NCBI RefSeq assembly: GCF_000422505.1
Contig: NZ_KE383865.1
Span: 282,726-346,725, forward strand
Reading direction: 5' to 3'
From: Paenibacillus pinihumi DSM 23905 = JCM 16419
Lineage (GTDB): Bacteria; Bacillota; Bacilli; Paenibacillales; Paenibacillaceae
Length of the DNA stretch: 64,000 nt
Made by a program: the position numbers and the translations under genes
Shown: positions 8,443 to 15,372 of the stretch, one piece after another
Layout of the letters: the number at the start of each line of letters is the position of its first letter
Numbering within the stretch: position 1 is the stretch's first letter
The notes under the pieces: generated by a model
What the model was told of the DNA's origin: nothing
The model's database searches: none
What the model saw: only the letters and a program-made list of their open reading frames with translations

Positions 8443-8663
8443 TGTTCAAAACCGGATTTATTCTTTCCACGGATGAACACATAGCCGCCGCCATACACAA
8501 CCAAACTCCAGTGACGGTCTGGATGGAAGGAAAGATCGTAGACTATGGGGGAGTGATAGAGCGGCAGACTGAGCGCTCTGTCCGGATTAATGGGGAGTGG
8601 CATCCTAAACCTTTTGTTGATGGTGACCAGGTTATGCCTGGTTGTGAATTCAGAGTGAAATGA
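8442..8663 (+). CDS. Hypothetical phage protein, translationally coupled
   Basis: The product has 73 residues, beta-rich (TPVTVWMEGKIVDYGGVIER, RSVRINGEWHP), soluble and without cysteine clusters beyond one Cys. It starts within the stop of the preceding membrane gene (TAATG). Proteins of this pattern with a short SH3-like beta barrel are frequent in Paenibacillus phages; no function is known to me. Confidence 0.55.
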   Translation: MFKTGFILSTDEHIAAAIHNQTPVTVWMEGKIVDYGGVIERQTERSVRINGEWHPKPFVDGDQVMPGCEFRVK

Positions 8664-8754
8664 CAATGTCTTTGTAAAATCTGAACGCTGAATATTTTCA
8701 AACCGAATGGGGACATTACATTAGGTGAAAAAATATAACGCAGGAGGGTTACTG

Positions 8755-9270
8755 ATGGAAAATTATCAATTAGCAAAAGATGTTGCGATGCTCCTTCAAC
8801 GTGTGGATACTTTGGAGAAGAGGTTACAGGATGTCGAAGACTTTGGATTACAAAAGTTTTTCATACATGATGAATCACTTTCCTTTGTTAACCTTGGAAC
8901 TGAGGTAGGGAATGGAATTACTGTAGAAAAATTAGAGTATTATAAAGGCAACAATTGGTGGATTGATGGTATGGAGCACGTCTCTAGTAATATAAAACTT
9001 TATTCAAATGGTTCATATGATACTGTAACTGTACTTAAGGATCATTCGGAACATCGAAAGTACGGTAATGCTATAACATTTGCTTTAAAATTCAAAGACA
9101 CTGGAAATATATTAGGTAATATTTCCAATTTTCAAGGTAATTTTAGCCCTGGTGAGCAAAAACCTTATAGTACATCTGGTCACAGCGACCTGATAAAGAA
9201 TAATTTTGATTTATTGAAACGCGGGGATTTACTTTTAAATATTCACTGGGAATGTTGGAAGAGAAACTAA
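8755..9270 (+). CDS. Hypothetical protein with N-terminal coiled coil
   Basis: The product has 171 residues. The ATG at 8755 follows GCAGGAGGGTTACTG; the GTG at 8725 overlaps no site. Residues 1-30 form a coiled coil (MLLQRVDTLEKRLQDVEDFG); the remainder is beta-rich with many Gly, Asn and Tyr residues (KLYSNGSYDTVTVLK). Base composition is more A+T-rich than the neighbours, suggesting separate acquisition. It is followed by a shared terminator. Function unknown. Confidence 0.5.
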   Translation: MENYQLAKDVAMLLQRVDTLEKRLQDVEDFGLQKFFIHDESLSFVNLGTEVGNGITVEKLEYYKGNNWWIDGMEHVSSNIKLYSNGSYDTVTVLKDHSEHRKYGNAITFALKFKDTGNILGNISNFQGNFSPGEQKPYSTSGHSDLIKNNFDLLKRGDLLLNIHWECWKRN

Positions 9271-9294
9271 TAAACTAAATTTTATCAACAAAAT

Positions 9295-9326
9295 CAAAAA
9301 AGCATCCAGTACTGGATGCTTTTTTG
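9295..9326. terminator. Bidirectional terminator between convergent genes
   Basis: A perfect 32-nt palindrome with A6 and T6 flanks: AAAAAAGCATCCAGT followed by its exact complement. It separates the + gene ending at 9270 from the - gene ending at 9336 and serves both. Confidence 0.93.
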
Positions 9327-9335
9327 ATACCCTGC

Positions 9336-9827
9336 TTAATCCCCCCATGAAATAAGCCTCCAGCCCTTCCATTGAATCGCATTCCTTTTGCGTTTACCCT
9401 GCATGGAATATTTGATCTTGCTCAATCCATCCCAGGCTTGATTAACTGTACCGTCCAGCAGATCCGAATGTTCCCGCAGCCAGTTTTTCAAGTTGCGGCA
9501 TTTGTATATCTTGCCATCAGGGGCTTGTATAACCCATTCCTTCGCGTTTACGTGGGTTTCGAATCTGCCGGTAAGCGGGTTATCAGGTAGCGCCTTGTGC
9601 GCCTTTTCTAAGCCTTTATCGGATTTCCCTTCGGCAGCAAGACGTCTACGGTTTTCGGTTGAACATGACCGGCTACAGGTGATTCTATCGCTGCTTGGCG
9701 GGGAAGGGAAGGGACTGTCGCAAATCACACATTCTTTTGTGTTGCTCTTAAGCTTGCTGTAGCACTCCATTGAGCAGGCGTATTTGTTGCGGCCTAATGG
9801 ATTATCGCATATAGGACACTGTTTCAT
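9336..9827 (-). CDS. Zinc-finger-like phage protein with possible DNA-binding C-terminus
   Basis: The product has 163 residues. The N-terminal third has paired cysteines in treble-clef style (CPICDNPLG...CSMEC; CVICDSPF...CSRSCS). The C-terminal part (EWVIQAPDGKIYKCRNLKNW...QWKGWRLISWGD) resembles the short modules that accompany homing-nuclease or recombinase DNA-binding proteins, but I see no nuclease core. Its ATG overlaps the stop of the upstream gene by 4 nt. Confidence 0.6.
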   Translation of the reverse strand: MKQCPICDNPLGRNKYACSMECYSKLKSNTKECVICDSPFPSPPSSDRITCSRSCSTENRRRLAAEGKSDKGLEKAHKALPDNPLTGRFETHVNAKEWVIQAPDGKIYKCRNLKNWLREHSDLLDGTVNQAWDGLSKIKYSMQGKRKRNAIQWKGWRLISWGD

Positions 9828-10201
9828 ACAATTGCTTCTACCCAGGCGCCGCGAATGCGAATCTCGCCGTCATCCATTTGGTAATCCGTATTAATGCTTC
9901 GCCCAGCAACGATTACTATTGCGCAGCCGCTATCCCCGTAAGCACTTGCCTGTTTAACAGCGGCCTCGATATTCGAAGCCAATTCTTCTGGTGTGTCAGC
10001 ATCCATATTTACACTGATGCAGCATACCCCGCCCGCTGTCTCTCCTGTAGTGTGAAAGGTAGAGCAGTCTTCTTCCAGATCCCACTCGTAGGATTCGCGG
10101 AGAGAATCACCAATTTCATAAGATTCGTCGCTTCTTAGCCCGCGCACTCCGAGAACATAACGCTCAGTCAGTGCTTCCTTTGCAATCTCCAGATACTTCA
10201 T
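9824..10201 (-). CDS. Hypothetical phage protein (125 residues)
   Basis: It starts at ATG 10201 after AAGGAGCGGATG. The sequence is acidic, with a Ser/Asp/Glu-rich first half (RSDESYEIGDSLRESYEWDL) and a mixed alpha/beta second half. It overlaps the zinc-finger gene by ATGA. I recall similar early proteins in Paenibacillus and Brevibacillus phages but no function. Confidence 0.6.
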   Translation of the reverse strand: MKYLEIAKEALTERYVLGVRGLRSDESYEIGDSLRESYEWDLEEDCSTFHTTGETAGGVCCISVNMDADTPEELASNIEAAVKQASAYGDSGCAIVIVAGRSINTDYQMDDGEIRIRGAWVEAIV

Positions 10202-10271
10202 CTCATCCGCTCCTTTATGCGTTGTCTACTAAACTAATATAAAAATACTAAATATGAACAATTTTGTATAC

Positions 10272-10418
10272 TTAGCGCTTCCGTTTCTTGGAGACAATGG
10301 TACACTTGCCAGCATCGCTGTCATCGTATAATTGAAACATCGTCTCCGTGTCAAACATGATCATAGGGACGATTACTTTGCCGTATACAGCGTAATCGAG
10401 GTTGCGCAAACCCTTCAT
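10272..10418 (-). CDS. Small phage protein (48 residues)
   Basis: The frame starts at ATG 10418, preceded by GAGGTGAAAGCC, and ends ...SKKRKR with a strongly basic tail (KKRKR). The first part is hydrophobic (YGKVIVPMIMFDTETMF). It sits in the same minus-strand run as its neighbours. No family is recognised. Confidence 0.5.
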   Translation of the reverse strand: MKGLRNLDYAVYGKVIVPMIMFDTETMFQLYDDSDAGKCTIVSKKRKR

Positions 10419-10479
10419 GGCTTTCACCTCAATCATATGTTATTATGAAGGAGGGAGCGGCTAACTCCCTCCAGAATTA

Positions 10480-10692
10480 CTATTTGTGTTTACGTTGCTG
10501 TTGAATTGCTGTGTAGCGATCGTAAGCGCGCTGTTCGTCGTCTGAGAGCTGGTATCTCTCGATGACCTTTAAGCTTTCTTCCCGGAACACTTCTCGCGAT
10601 ATGCGGCCCAGTCCCCACTGTTCCCGCAGCACTCGCAAGAGGTGTTCTCTTTTTTGCATTTTCTCAAATGCTTTCAATGCTTGCTTTTCCAT
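10480..10692 (-). CDS. Small helical charged protein
   Basis: The product has 70 residues from ATG 10692, which lies about ten bases after AGGAGG; the GTG at 10704 overlaps that site. It is helical and rich in Arg, Glu and Gln (MQKREHLLRVLREQWGLGR). It lies opposite a divergent HTH gene at 10809, so it may be the first gene of the minus-strand accessory run. Function unknown. Confidence 0.5.
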   Translation of the reverse strand: MEKQALKAFEKMQKREHLLRVLREQWGLGRISREVFREESLKVIERYQLSDDEQRAYDRYTAIQQQRKHK

Positions 10693-10808
10693 TTTGTGTT
10701 TCACCTCCTTTCTATACTTTAATTATACAACGAATATCGTTGAATGTCAACGAATTTAGTTGATAAATTAATTGAATTAATGTATAGTTTTATTAGGAGG
10801 TTGATCGG

Positions 10809-11018
10809 ATGTTCAGACTTAAACTTGATACGATTATGGAGGAGCGAGGATTAAACGCAAAGCAACTTAGCGACTTGACAGGGATACGCTGGAATACAGT
10901 AAAGGACATGGAGAAAAATGAATCCCGACATTGGTCGCCTGATAATCTGAATAAAATTATGATTGCTCTGGAATTGAAGAACGTTGAAGATTTAATTGAA
11001 TATGTAGATGAAGGGTGA
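10809..11018 (+). CDS. XRE-family HTH protein (Cro/CI type)
   Basis: The product has 69 residues with a single HTH: NAKQLSDLTGIRWNTVKDME fits the five-helix Cro/CI fold. The ATG follows AGGAGGTTGATCGG. An intrinsic terminator follows immediately, so it is a one-gene transcript, divergent from the 10480-10692 gene. The 90-bp A+T-rich spacer between them would hold its operator. It probably represses that divergent promoter. Confidence 0.8.
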   Translation: MFRLKLDTIMEERGLNAKQLSDLTGIRWNTVKDMEKNESRHWSPDNLNKIMIALELKNVEDLIEYVDEG

Positions 11019-11045
11019 CTGACTTCTAAAAGAACCAATAAATAT

Positions 11046-11084
11046 AAAAACCGCTGTCCAGCAAAATAGGGACGGCGGTTTTTT
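11046..11084. terminator. Intrinsic terminator, bidirectional
   Basis: ACCGCTGTCC (11050-11059) pairs with GGACGGCGGT (11070-11079) with one G-U pair, loop of ten, then a run of six T; an A run lies on the other side. It serves the HTH gene and the convergent gene ending at 11088. Confidence 0.9.
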
Positions 11085-11087
11085 GGG

Positions 11088-11468
11088 CTATTCCAGTTTT
11101 TTAAATACCTTACTAATATACTGGCCCAACTGGACGCTAATTTGCGTCTTGGCTACTTCATGCAGCAAGTGAAAATGTTCATGGTACCCCCGGCACTTAT
11201 ATTCATGCCGCAGAGACGTAGGGCTGCTTTGTTCGGACTCCCAGACTTTTATTTCGCGTTCCTTCAATTTCTTTTTAAGCGCCACATGATCCTTCTGTAT
11301 CATGTCCATGAGCCTGTCCGCGGCGGCAACATAAAGAGCTTTTAGTGAATTGGTAGAAAACTGTATCTGCCGCTTGTTGCGCTCCACAACGTCCATCATG
11401 AGCGGTAATACTATGTAGTCGCGTATCATTTCTAATTCTTGCCGGGTCACTCTCTTATCGGCCGACAT
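11088..11468 (-). CDS. Hypothetical helical protein, divergent from the KfrA-like gene
   Basis: The product has 126 residues, predicted all-helical, with a charged middle (ALKKKLKEREIKVWESE) and a Cys/His-containing stretch (KCRGYHEHFHLLHEVA) that could bind a metal. The ATG at 11468 follows TGAGGTGATCGC. It is divergent from the KfrA-like gene across the repeat array at 11574-11645 and may be controlled by it. Family not recognised. Confidence 0.55.
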   Translation of the reverse strand: MSADKRVTRQELEMIRDYIVLPLMMDVVERNKRQIQFSTNSLKALYVAAADRLMDMIQKDHVALKKKLKEREIKVWESEQSSPTSLRHEYKCRGYHEHFHLLHEVAKTQISVQLGQYISKVFKKLE

Positions 11469-11573
11469 GCGATCACCTCAAAACAATTATATGCGAATAC
11501 TCGTTCGTATATCAATGGGTATTTTTTCAAAGCTAAGCTAAACACAAAAAAATAAGAAACAAGGTGTAATAGA

Positions 11574-11645
11574 TGTAATTTACAGTGTAATTATGTAATT
11601 TACACTTTAGTACTGTAAATTACACTTTACAGGATGTAATTTACA
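11574..11645. promoter_or_regulatory. Four phased palindromic operators upstream of the KfrA-like gene
   Basis: TGTAA(T/A)TTACA palindromes lie at 11574-11584, 11594-11604, 11614-11624 and 11635-11645, spaced 20, 20 and 21 bp (two helical turns). GTGTAAT half-sites at ~11564 and 11586 extend the array. The last site ends 43 bp before the KfrA-like start. KfrA proteins are known autoregulators that bind repeats at their own promoter, so this is probably the KfrA operator and may also control the divergent gene at 11468. Confidence 0.8.
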
Positions 11646-11687
11646 GTTTATGATTGAATCAAATGGAACAATGTGGGAGGTAATGGA

Positions 11688-12515
11688 ATGATTCCTGTAA
11701 CGAAAGAAGAGATCTTCGAAGCTGCTGATGCTATGGCTGCCGAAGGAAAGACGCCGAGAATAGAAGGGATTAGAGAGGCATTAGGGACACGGGGGAGCTT
11801 CTCCACAATAAAAAAGTACCTAAACGAATGGAAGGAGCAGGTTGGGCAACTTGAAGAGTCGAGAGCCATCATTGTTCCACAGGCGATCACAGATCGATTG
11901 CAACAGTTCGGTACGGTCTTGTGGTCTGCGGCTGTCGAGCTTGCAGCGGAAGGCGTGCGAGTGGAGCGGGAGGAGCTTGCTAAGGCAAAGAATGATATGG
12001 AGGAAGAGCAGCGGGAGACAGTAGCGTTCGCAGATACCTTAAGCAAAGAGGCTGATCTGCTTCGTCAAAAAATATTGGAACTCGAAGGCGCTCTGGTTGC
12101 TGAAAAATCCGCCCATGACTCCACCCGCAGTATGTTGGCCATTGAAAAGGATGAAAGAGCACGTCTTTCGGTGGCATATGATTCTGCGCTTGAGCGCCTG
12201 GAGGACTTCAAGTCATCCTCTAGCCGATACGAAAATATGTACTATAAATCAGAAGAAGCGAACAAGAAGCTGCTGAAAGCGGAAGCAGAGCGTGAAGGCC
12301 GCATAGCCCGTTTAGAAGGCGAAGTAGAGAACGTTCAGGCAGAAATGAAGAACCAGGTTGCTATGCTGGTGCATGAGTTAGACAACGAGCGGGATAAGCT
12401 ACATAAGGCAGAACAATCAAGTGTTGCTGATCGAGCGGCAGCTCAGGAAGCGAAAATTGAATCTGCTAAGCTGCAAGGGAAATTGGAAGCATTGCAAAAG
12501 GGAAAAGAAAAATAG
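11688..12515 (+). CDS. KfrA-like DNA-binding coiled-coil protein
   Basis: The product has 275 residues from ATG 11688 (GGGAGGT six bases upstream). Residues 1-60 match the KfrA N-terminal DNA-binding domain (VTKEEIFEAADAMAAEGKTP, then RGSFSTIKKYLNEWK). The rest, from ~residue 90, is one long Glu/Lys/Ala/Leu coiled coil, the usual KfrA architecture of an HTH head and a rod tail. KfrA proteins are plasmid stability and transcription regulators; phage copies exist but are less studied. Four palindromic sites lie just upstream. A role in segregation of a circular phage genome or in local gene control is inferred. Confidence 0.82.
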   Translation: MIPVTKEEIFEAADAMAAEGKTPRIEGIREALGTRGSFSTIKKYLNEWKEQVGQLEESRAIIVPQAITDRLQQFGTVLWSAAVELAAEGVRVEREELAKAKNDMEEEQRETVAFADTLSKEADLLRQKILELEGALVAEKSAHDSTRSMLAIEKDERARLSVAYDSALERLEDFKSSSSRYENMYYKSEEANKKLLKAEAEREGRIARLEGEVENVQAEMKNQVAMLVHELDNERDKLHKAEQSSVADRAAAQEAKIESAKLQGKLEALQKGKEK

Positions 12516-12522
12516 TTTCCGT

Positions 12523-12554
12523 AAAAACGCCCCTGGCGACTCAGGGGCGTTTTT
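12523..12554 (+). terminator. Intrinsic terminator of the KfrA-like gene
   Basis: AAAAACGCCCCTG and CAGGGGCGTTTTT form a 13-bp perfect stem with a six-base loop, seven bases after the stop codon. Confidence 0.93.
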
Positions 12555-12631
12555 GTTGCGACAAAACCTCCTATCCCTCACCAAAGGAATCGACAAGCAC
12601 CCGCGGCGAAGTAGTTGCTGAGGTGATTCAA

Positions 12632-12838
12632 ATGATAATAAATAATTTAAAGGACATCCGGCATGAGCATAAGATGAATCAAACTGAATTTGCGGAGCAT
12701 CTTGGGTTGCCACAACAACAATACAACCGATATGAAAAACAGAGGAGTCAGCCGGATCTGGAACGGGCCATATTGATTAGCGAAAAGCTTCAGCGCACAG
12801 TGAATGATATTTTTTTTGTGGAGAATACAACGGGGTAG
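12632..12838 (+). CDS. XRE-family HTH protein
   Basis: The product has 68 residues. The HTH QTEFAEHLGLPQQQYNRYEK and the C-terminal helix (QRTVNDIFFVE) are typical of the short YgzD/Xre-like family. The ATG at 12632 follows GAGGTGATTCAA; the GTG at 12623 overlaps that site. It stands alone after the KfrA terminator. Its operator is not evident. Confidence 0.8.
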   Translation: MIINNLKDIRHEHKMNQTEFAEHLGLPQQQYNRYEKQRSQPDLERAILISEKLQRTVNDIFFVENTTG

Positions 12839-12920
12839 TTAATTTTTATTAAGGGACAGGCAAGTTTCTAAACTCTGGGCATATACATAAACCATCACCA
12901 ACAAAAGGAGATGGTACAGC

Positions 12921-13091
12921 ATGGAGAAAGAAACGGTCTATTACATCCGGTATACCGCCGACAACCGTATCAAGTCCATACACGCTTCACAGGAGCCGCC
13001 TAAAAGCGAGATGGTTAACAAGTATGGGGGATGGCTAATCATGGCAGTAGGGGCCGTCCTGTGCGTCTGGTGGTGGTTTGCATGGGTGTAA
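12921..13091 (+). CDS. Small membrane protein (56 residues)
   Basis: The ATG follows AAAGGAGATGGTACAGC. A polar N-terminal half (ETVYYIRYTADNRIKSIHAS) precedes one C-terminal transmembrane segment (WLIMAVGAVLCVWWWFAW). Its stop overlaps the start of the next gene (TAATG), so the two are coupled. This type is common in Paenibacillus phages; function unknown. Confidence 0.6.
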   Translation: MEKETVYYIRYTADNRIKSIHASQEPPKSEMVNKYGGWLIMAVGAVLCVWWWFAWV

Positions 13092-13348
13092 TGCCGTATC
13101 ATGCGAGGATGGCGGAGTTGTGGACGTTGAGCAAAGCGCGGCGCTTAAGTGACCAAGAGGCCATTGAGTTGAACCATTGCATGGCTGCCAATGCTAAACT
13201 GTGTTGGGAGTATGCGCAGCTTCAGAACCTTTCCTACGCAGCCTATGCGGTCGGGGATATGGATTGGCTCCATAACATCTGTGCGCAGATCGAAGCCCTG
13301 GATGCCGGGGAAACAAAGAAAAAGCCGGGGCCAAAGGCCACCGACTAA
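13091..13348 (+). CDS. Conserved phage protein, DUF7667-like
   Basis: The product has 85 residues, all helical (ARMAELWTLSKARRLSDQEA, then NHCMAANAKLCWEYAQLQNL). The pattern of MAELW...L.A.A..CW...QL..LS matches the small helical family I know as DUF7667 in Paenibacillus phages. It begins within the stop codon of the preceding gene. Function unknown. Confidence 0.65.
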   Translation: MPYHARMAELWTLSKARRLSDQEAIELNHCMAANAKLCWEYAQLQNLSYAAYAVGDMDWLHNICAQIEALDAGETKKKPGPKATD

Positions 13349-13363
13349 AAGGGATTGCTTCAG

Positions 13364-13403
13364 TATATGCCGGTCTTCTCATTTTGATGAGGATCGGCAT
13401 ATA
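13364..13403. terminator. Stem-loop between convergent genes
   Basis: TATATGCCG (13364-13372) pairs with CGGCATATA (13395-13403), and the inner part TCTTCTCAT/ATGAGGAT extends the stem. It lies between the stop at 13348 (+) and the stop of the LytTR gene at 13408 (-). It lacks a clean T run, so termination strength is uncertain. Confidence 0.55.
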
Positions 13404-13407
13404 TGAA

Positions 13408-13779
13408 TTATATAAAGACGGTATGCGAATTGGTGCCTTTAATGATTTTTTTGAACATATCTATGTTTTTGTTAGCTATAAGAGCTCGCTTTGATTTTAG
13501 CCCATCCCCGAAGTAAGCGGCTCTATCACCTACATCAAGATATGTAACTTTAGGCACATTCACACCTATGTGCCTATCTACAAGATGAAATTCAAATCCA
13601 CTTGCATTTAATCCATCCATTAGAAATTTTAAAGTTCCCATAGTATAAAATTTATCATCAAGTGTATGAACGATAATTCTGTTATCGATTCTATCGAACT
13701 CAACAAAAATAATATCCTGAATTTTCAAGGAGGTGAACCCCGTCTGAGCGTCGATGTCATTTGCCACGGAAAGAAACAA
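13408..13779 (-). CDS. LytTR-type DNA-binding protein without receiver domain
   Basis: The product has 123 residues if it starts at TTG 13779, which is eight bases after GAGG; the GTG at 13788 overlaps the ribosome site. The beta-rich order IQDIIFVEFD...IIVHTLDDKFYTMGTLKFLM...FHLVDRHIGVNVPKV follows a LytTR domain, the DNA-binding fold of AgrA, and the receiver domain is absent. It is the last gene of a minus-strand trio with an AgrD-like peptide and an AgrC-sensor-like membrane protein. It probably controls phage or host promoters in response to the peptide; the link from membrane to DNA is not obvious from sequence. Confidence 0.75.
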   Translation of the reverse strand: MFLSVANDIDAQTGFTSLKIQDIIFVEFDRIDNRIIVHTLDDKFYTMGTLKFLMDGLNASGFEFHLVDRHIGVNVPKVTYLDVGDRAAYFGDGLKSKRALIANKNIDMFKKIIKGTNSHTVFI

Positions 13780-13780
13780 A

Positions 13781-13927
13781 TTAATCACCTCGTTTTTTCA
13801 GGAGTTCTTCCGGTGTTTCTGGCTGATGAACAAACACCCAACTAGCAGTGCTCACAACCACAGTTGCCATAGATCCTAAGACAGTAGCAATAAAATAGAA
13901 GATTCTTTTCTTTAAACTTTTTTTCAA
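13781..13927 (-). CDS. agrD: AgrD-like cyclic lactone autoinducer precursor
   Basis: This is a 48-residue peptide from TTG 13927, eight bases after GGGGGA. The layout is that of AgrD: a basic amphipathic N-terminus (KKSLKKRIFYFIATVLGS), a core STASWVFV, and an acidic-proline recognition tail HQPETPEELLKKRGD. Aligning PETPEEL with the PKVPEEL/EPKSP tails of staphylococcal and listerial AgrD puts the cut after Val, giving a five-residue ring Ser-Trp-Val-Phe-Val closed through Ser (lactone) rather than Cys. The stop overlaps the ribosome site of the LytTR gene; the membrane gene ends 17 bp upstream. No AgrB processing peptidase is in the window, so a host AgrB would be needed. Confidence 0.85.
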   Translation of the reverse strand: MKKSLKKRIFYFIATVLGSMATVVVSTASWVFVHQPETPEELLKKRGD

Positions 13928-13944
13928 GAGCGCGTCCCCCAATA

Positions 13945-14565
13945 TTATGAGATTTTTTCTTTGCGCATTGAATAGTACAGTAGAACTGCTAGAAAAATAA
14001 TAAAAGAGATGAGTATAAATATTATCTGTTTAGTGTACATCAAATAAATTAATCCTAACAGCAAGGTGATAATAAAACAAAGGACGGCGATTTTTTCCCA
14101 CTTAAATCTTAATTTATCAAATTCAAAAGTGAAACCGTACCCTTTTCTGTAAAATTTCCAAGAGACGTATAAGGCAATAGCACTAGTCAGCGTTTGAAGC
14201 AGATACCCTCGAACGGGCATTGTTTGAACGTTATCAATAGACAAGAAACCAAAGGATGTTGCAACGATTACGGATTGTAATAAGGCATACGCTAGATACC
14301 CTGTTATCCCTAAAATCATGGACCAAATGACGGGAATTCTAACAATGAAAAAAAGAAAGAAGAAGGTAAAAAACAATGCAGTGATTGGCGCCAAGAAAGA
14401 TAGTTCATCCCCGCGCAGGAAATAACTTTGAACATTGACCAGAATGATTACGGGTAAAGCTCTCGTTATGTATCTACTAAAATCCATCCTGAACAAGTAG
14501 AGTATCATAGCATAAATAGCTAACCCTTCGATGGTAGAAAAAATCATAAAAAATGTAGTCTCCAT
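13945..14565 (-). CDS. Six-helix membrane protein resembling the AgrC sensor domain, no kinase
   Basis: The product has 206 residues from ATG 14565 (GTAGGAGGGTTATTA). About six transmembrane segments fill residues 1-125 and 150-200 (e.g. ALFFTFFFLFFIV, ILGITGYLAYALLQSVIVAT, IAVLCFIITLLLGLIYLMY), and it ends in a short basic tail RKEKIS. It lacks the His and Cys active-site residues of AgrB and lacks any histidine-kinase core, but its size and helix order fit an AgrC-type sensor domain. Immediately downstream are the AgrD-like peptide and LytTR genes. Alternative: a peptide exporter or immunity protein. Confidence 0.7.
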   Translation of the reverse strand: METTFFMIFSTIEGLAIYAMILYLFRMDFSRYITRALPVIILVNVQSYFLRGDELSFLAPITALFFTFFFLFFIVRIPVIWSMILGITGYLAYALLQSVIVATSFGFLSIDNVQTMPVRGYLLQTLTSAIALYVSWKFYRKGYGFTFEFDKLRFKWEKIAVLCFIITLLLGLIYLMYTKQIIFILISFIIFLAVLLYYSMRKEKIS

Positions 14566-14895
14566 TAATAACCCTCCTACTATGAAGAAAGACCTATTAA
14601 TGAATATACGATTTAAATTCTATGTTGTCGATAACCAATTCCTAAATATTAACAAATTATTTATTTTAATAGTCAATTATAACAGAAAGATTTTGAAAAT
14701 AATGTCGCTTAATGTCGAAGTATTGTTGAAATTCGTAACTCTGTATTTTTGTTTACAAAAATCTATCTTTATTAAATAATTAGATATGTCAAGTAAAAAT
14801 CAATTGTTTGAAATAATTGTCGTTCACTATTGACAACAAAAAATTGTGGAGGGTAACACAAATAAAGGTGCGACCACCATAGGAGGAATTAACAG
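14566..14895. other. A+T-rich intergenic region upstream of the Agr-like cassette
   Basis: No convincing gene is seen. On the minus strand a TTGACA (complement of 14787-14792) could serve the cassette but lacks a good -10. A 10-bp direct repeat AATGTCG...AATGTCG (14701-14707, 14711-14717) may be an operator. On the plus strand a TTGACA at 14830-14835 followed by a weak -10 precedes the small frame at 14896. Confidence 0.35.
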
Positions 14896-15018
14896 ATGAG
14901 ACAAAAACTATTGGGCATAAAAAATTTATGTGATCAGTTAAAAGGGTGTGATCTTGAAATGAGTGGAAAAAATTACTGCGGGGTGAATAAAACACATAAA
15001 TGGTTTAAGAACCTATAG
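14896..15018 (+). CDS. Possible 40-residue cysteine-containing peptide
   Basis: The ATG follows AGGAGGAATTAACAG, a strong ribosome site, and a TTGACA lies 60 bp upstream. The peptide has three Cys (KNLCDQLKGCDLEM, then NYCGVNK) and is basic and soluble. It reads away from the Agr-like cassette, and its stop lies inside a 24-bp perfect palindrome. No family is recognised; it may be a real small protein or chance. Confidence 0.35.
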   Translation: MRQKLLGIKNLCDQLKGCDLEMSGKNYCGVNKTHKWFKNL

Positions 15019-15027
15019 GTTCTTAAA
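15004..15027. promoter_or_regulatory. 24-bp perfect palindrome
   Basis: TTTAAGAACCTA is followed directly by its exact complement TAGGTTCTTAAA. It spans the stop of the 40-residue frame. It could end that transcript (no long T run) or be an operator; its AGAACC/GGTTCT arms recall the TAGGAAC/GTTCCTA operator at 15305-15322. Confidence 0.5.
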
Positions 15028-15062
15028 TTTCCCGGGGAGATGCGAGATTGAACTCGCTCGCC

Positions 15063-15278
15063 TCACTTCCAGTTCCAGGTGTAGAGTACGCTACTACTAG
15101 GTAATTCTAGGATGACTTCGGCAGTGTACATGGCTTCTGGGCTCATTTTCTTCTGACCCACTGACCAATGTGATACCATTCGTGGGGAGTAACCAGAGCG
15201 CCGAGCAAACTCGGCTTGCGACATACCTCTTAAATCTAGCCAATACTGGAGGTGGCAGCTCCCGCGGGAGTATGCCAA
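15063..15278 (-). CDS. HTH phage regulator
   Basis: The product has 71 residues from TTG 15278, nine bases after AAAGGA. The HTH MSQAEFARRSGYSPRMVSHW is clear, followed by KKMSPEAMYTAEVIL. This is a frequent small Cro-like regulator in Paenibacillus phages. The gene is divergent from a promoter at 15331 that carries an operator-like palindrome, so it probably represses across that spacer. Confidence 0.8.
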   Translation of the reverse strand: MAYSRGSCHLQYWLDLRGMSQAEFARRSGYSPRMVSHWSVGQKKMSPEAMYTAEVILELPSSSVLYTWNWK

Positions 15279-15304
15279 TTTAAAAAATCCTTTCTATATC
15301 ATTT

Positions 15305-15336
15305 TAGGAACGCGTGTTCCTATTTTGTGCTATAAT
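15305..15336. promoter_or_regulatory. Operator palindrome and -10 box between divergent HTH genes
   Basis: TAGGAAC (15305-15311) and GTTCCTA (15316-15322) are inverted around four bases and cover the position of a -35 box. A consensus TATAAT lies at 15331-15336 with a TGTGC extension, reading +. A repressor bound here would block the rightward promoter. Confidence 0.65.
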
Positions 15337-15372
15337 CAATTAAACAAGTTGTCCCAAAATATACATCCAGAG

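Noticed and set aside
15028-15062. Sequence GATGCGAGATTGAACTCGCT resembles a tRNA T-arm.
   Set aside because: No acceptor or anticodon arm can be built around it on either strand.
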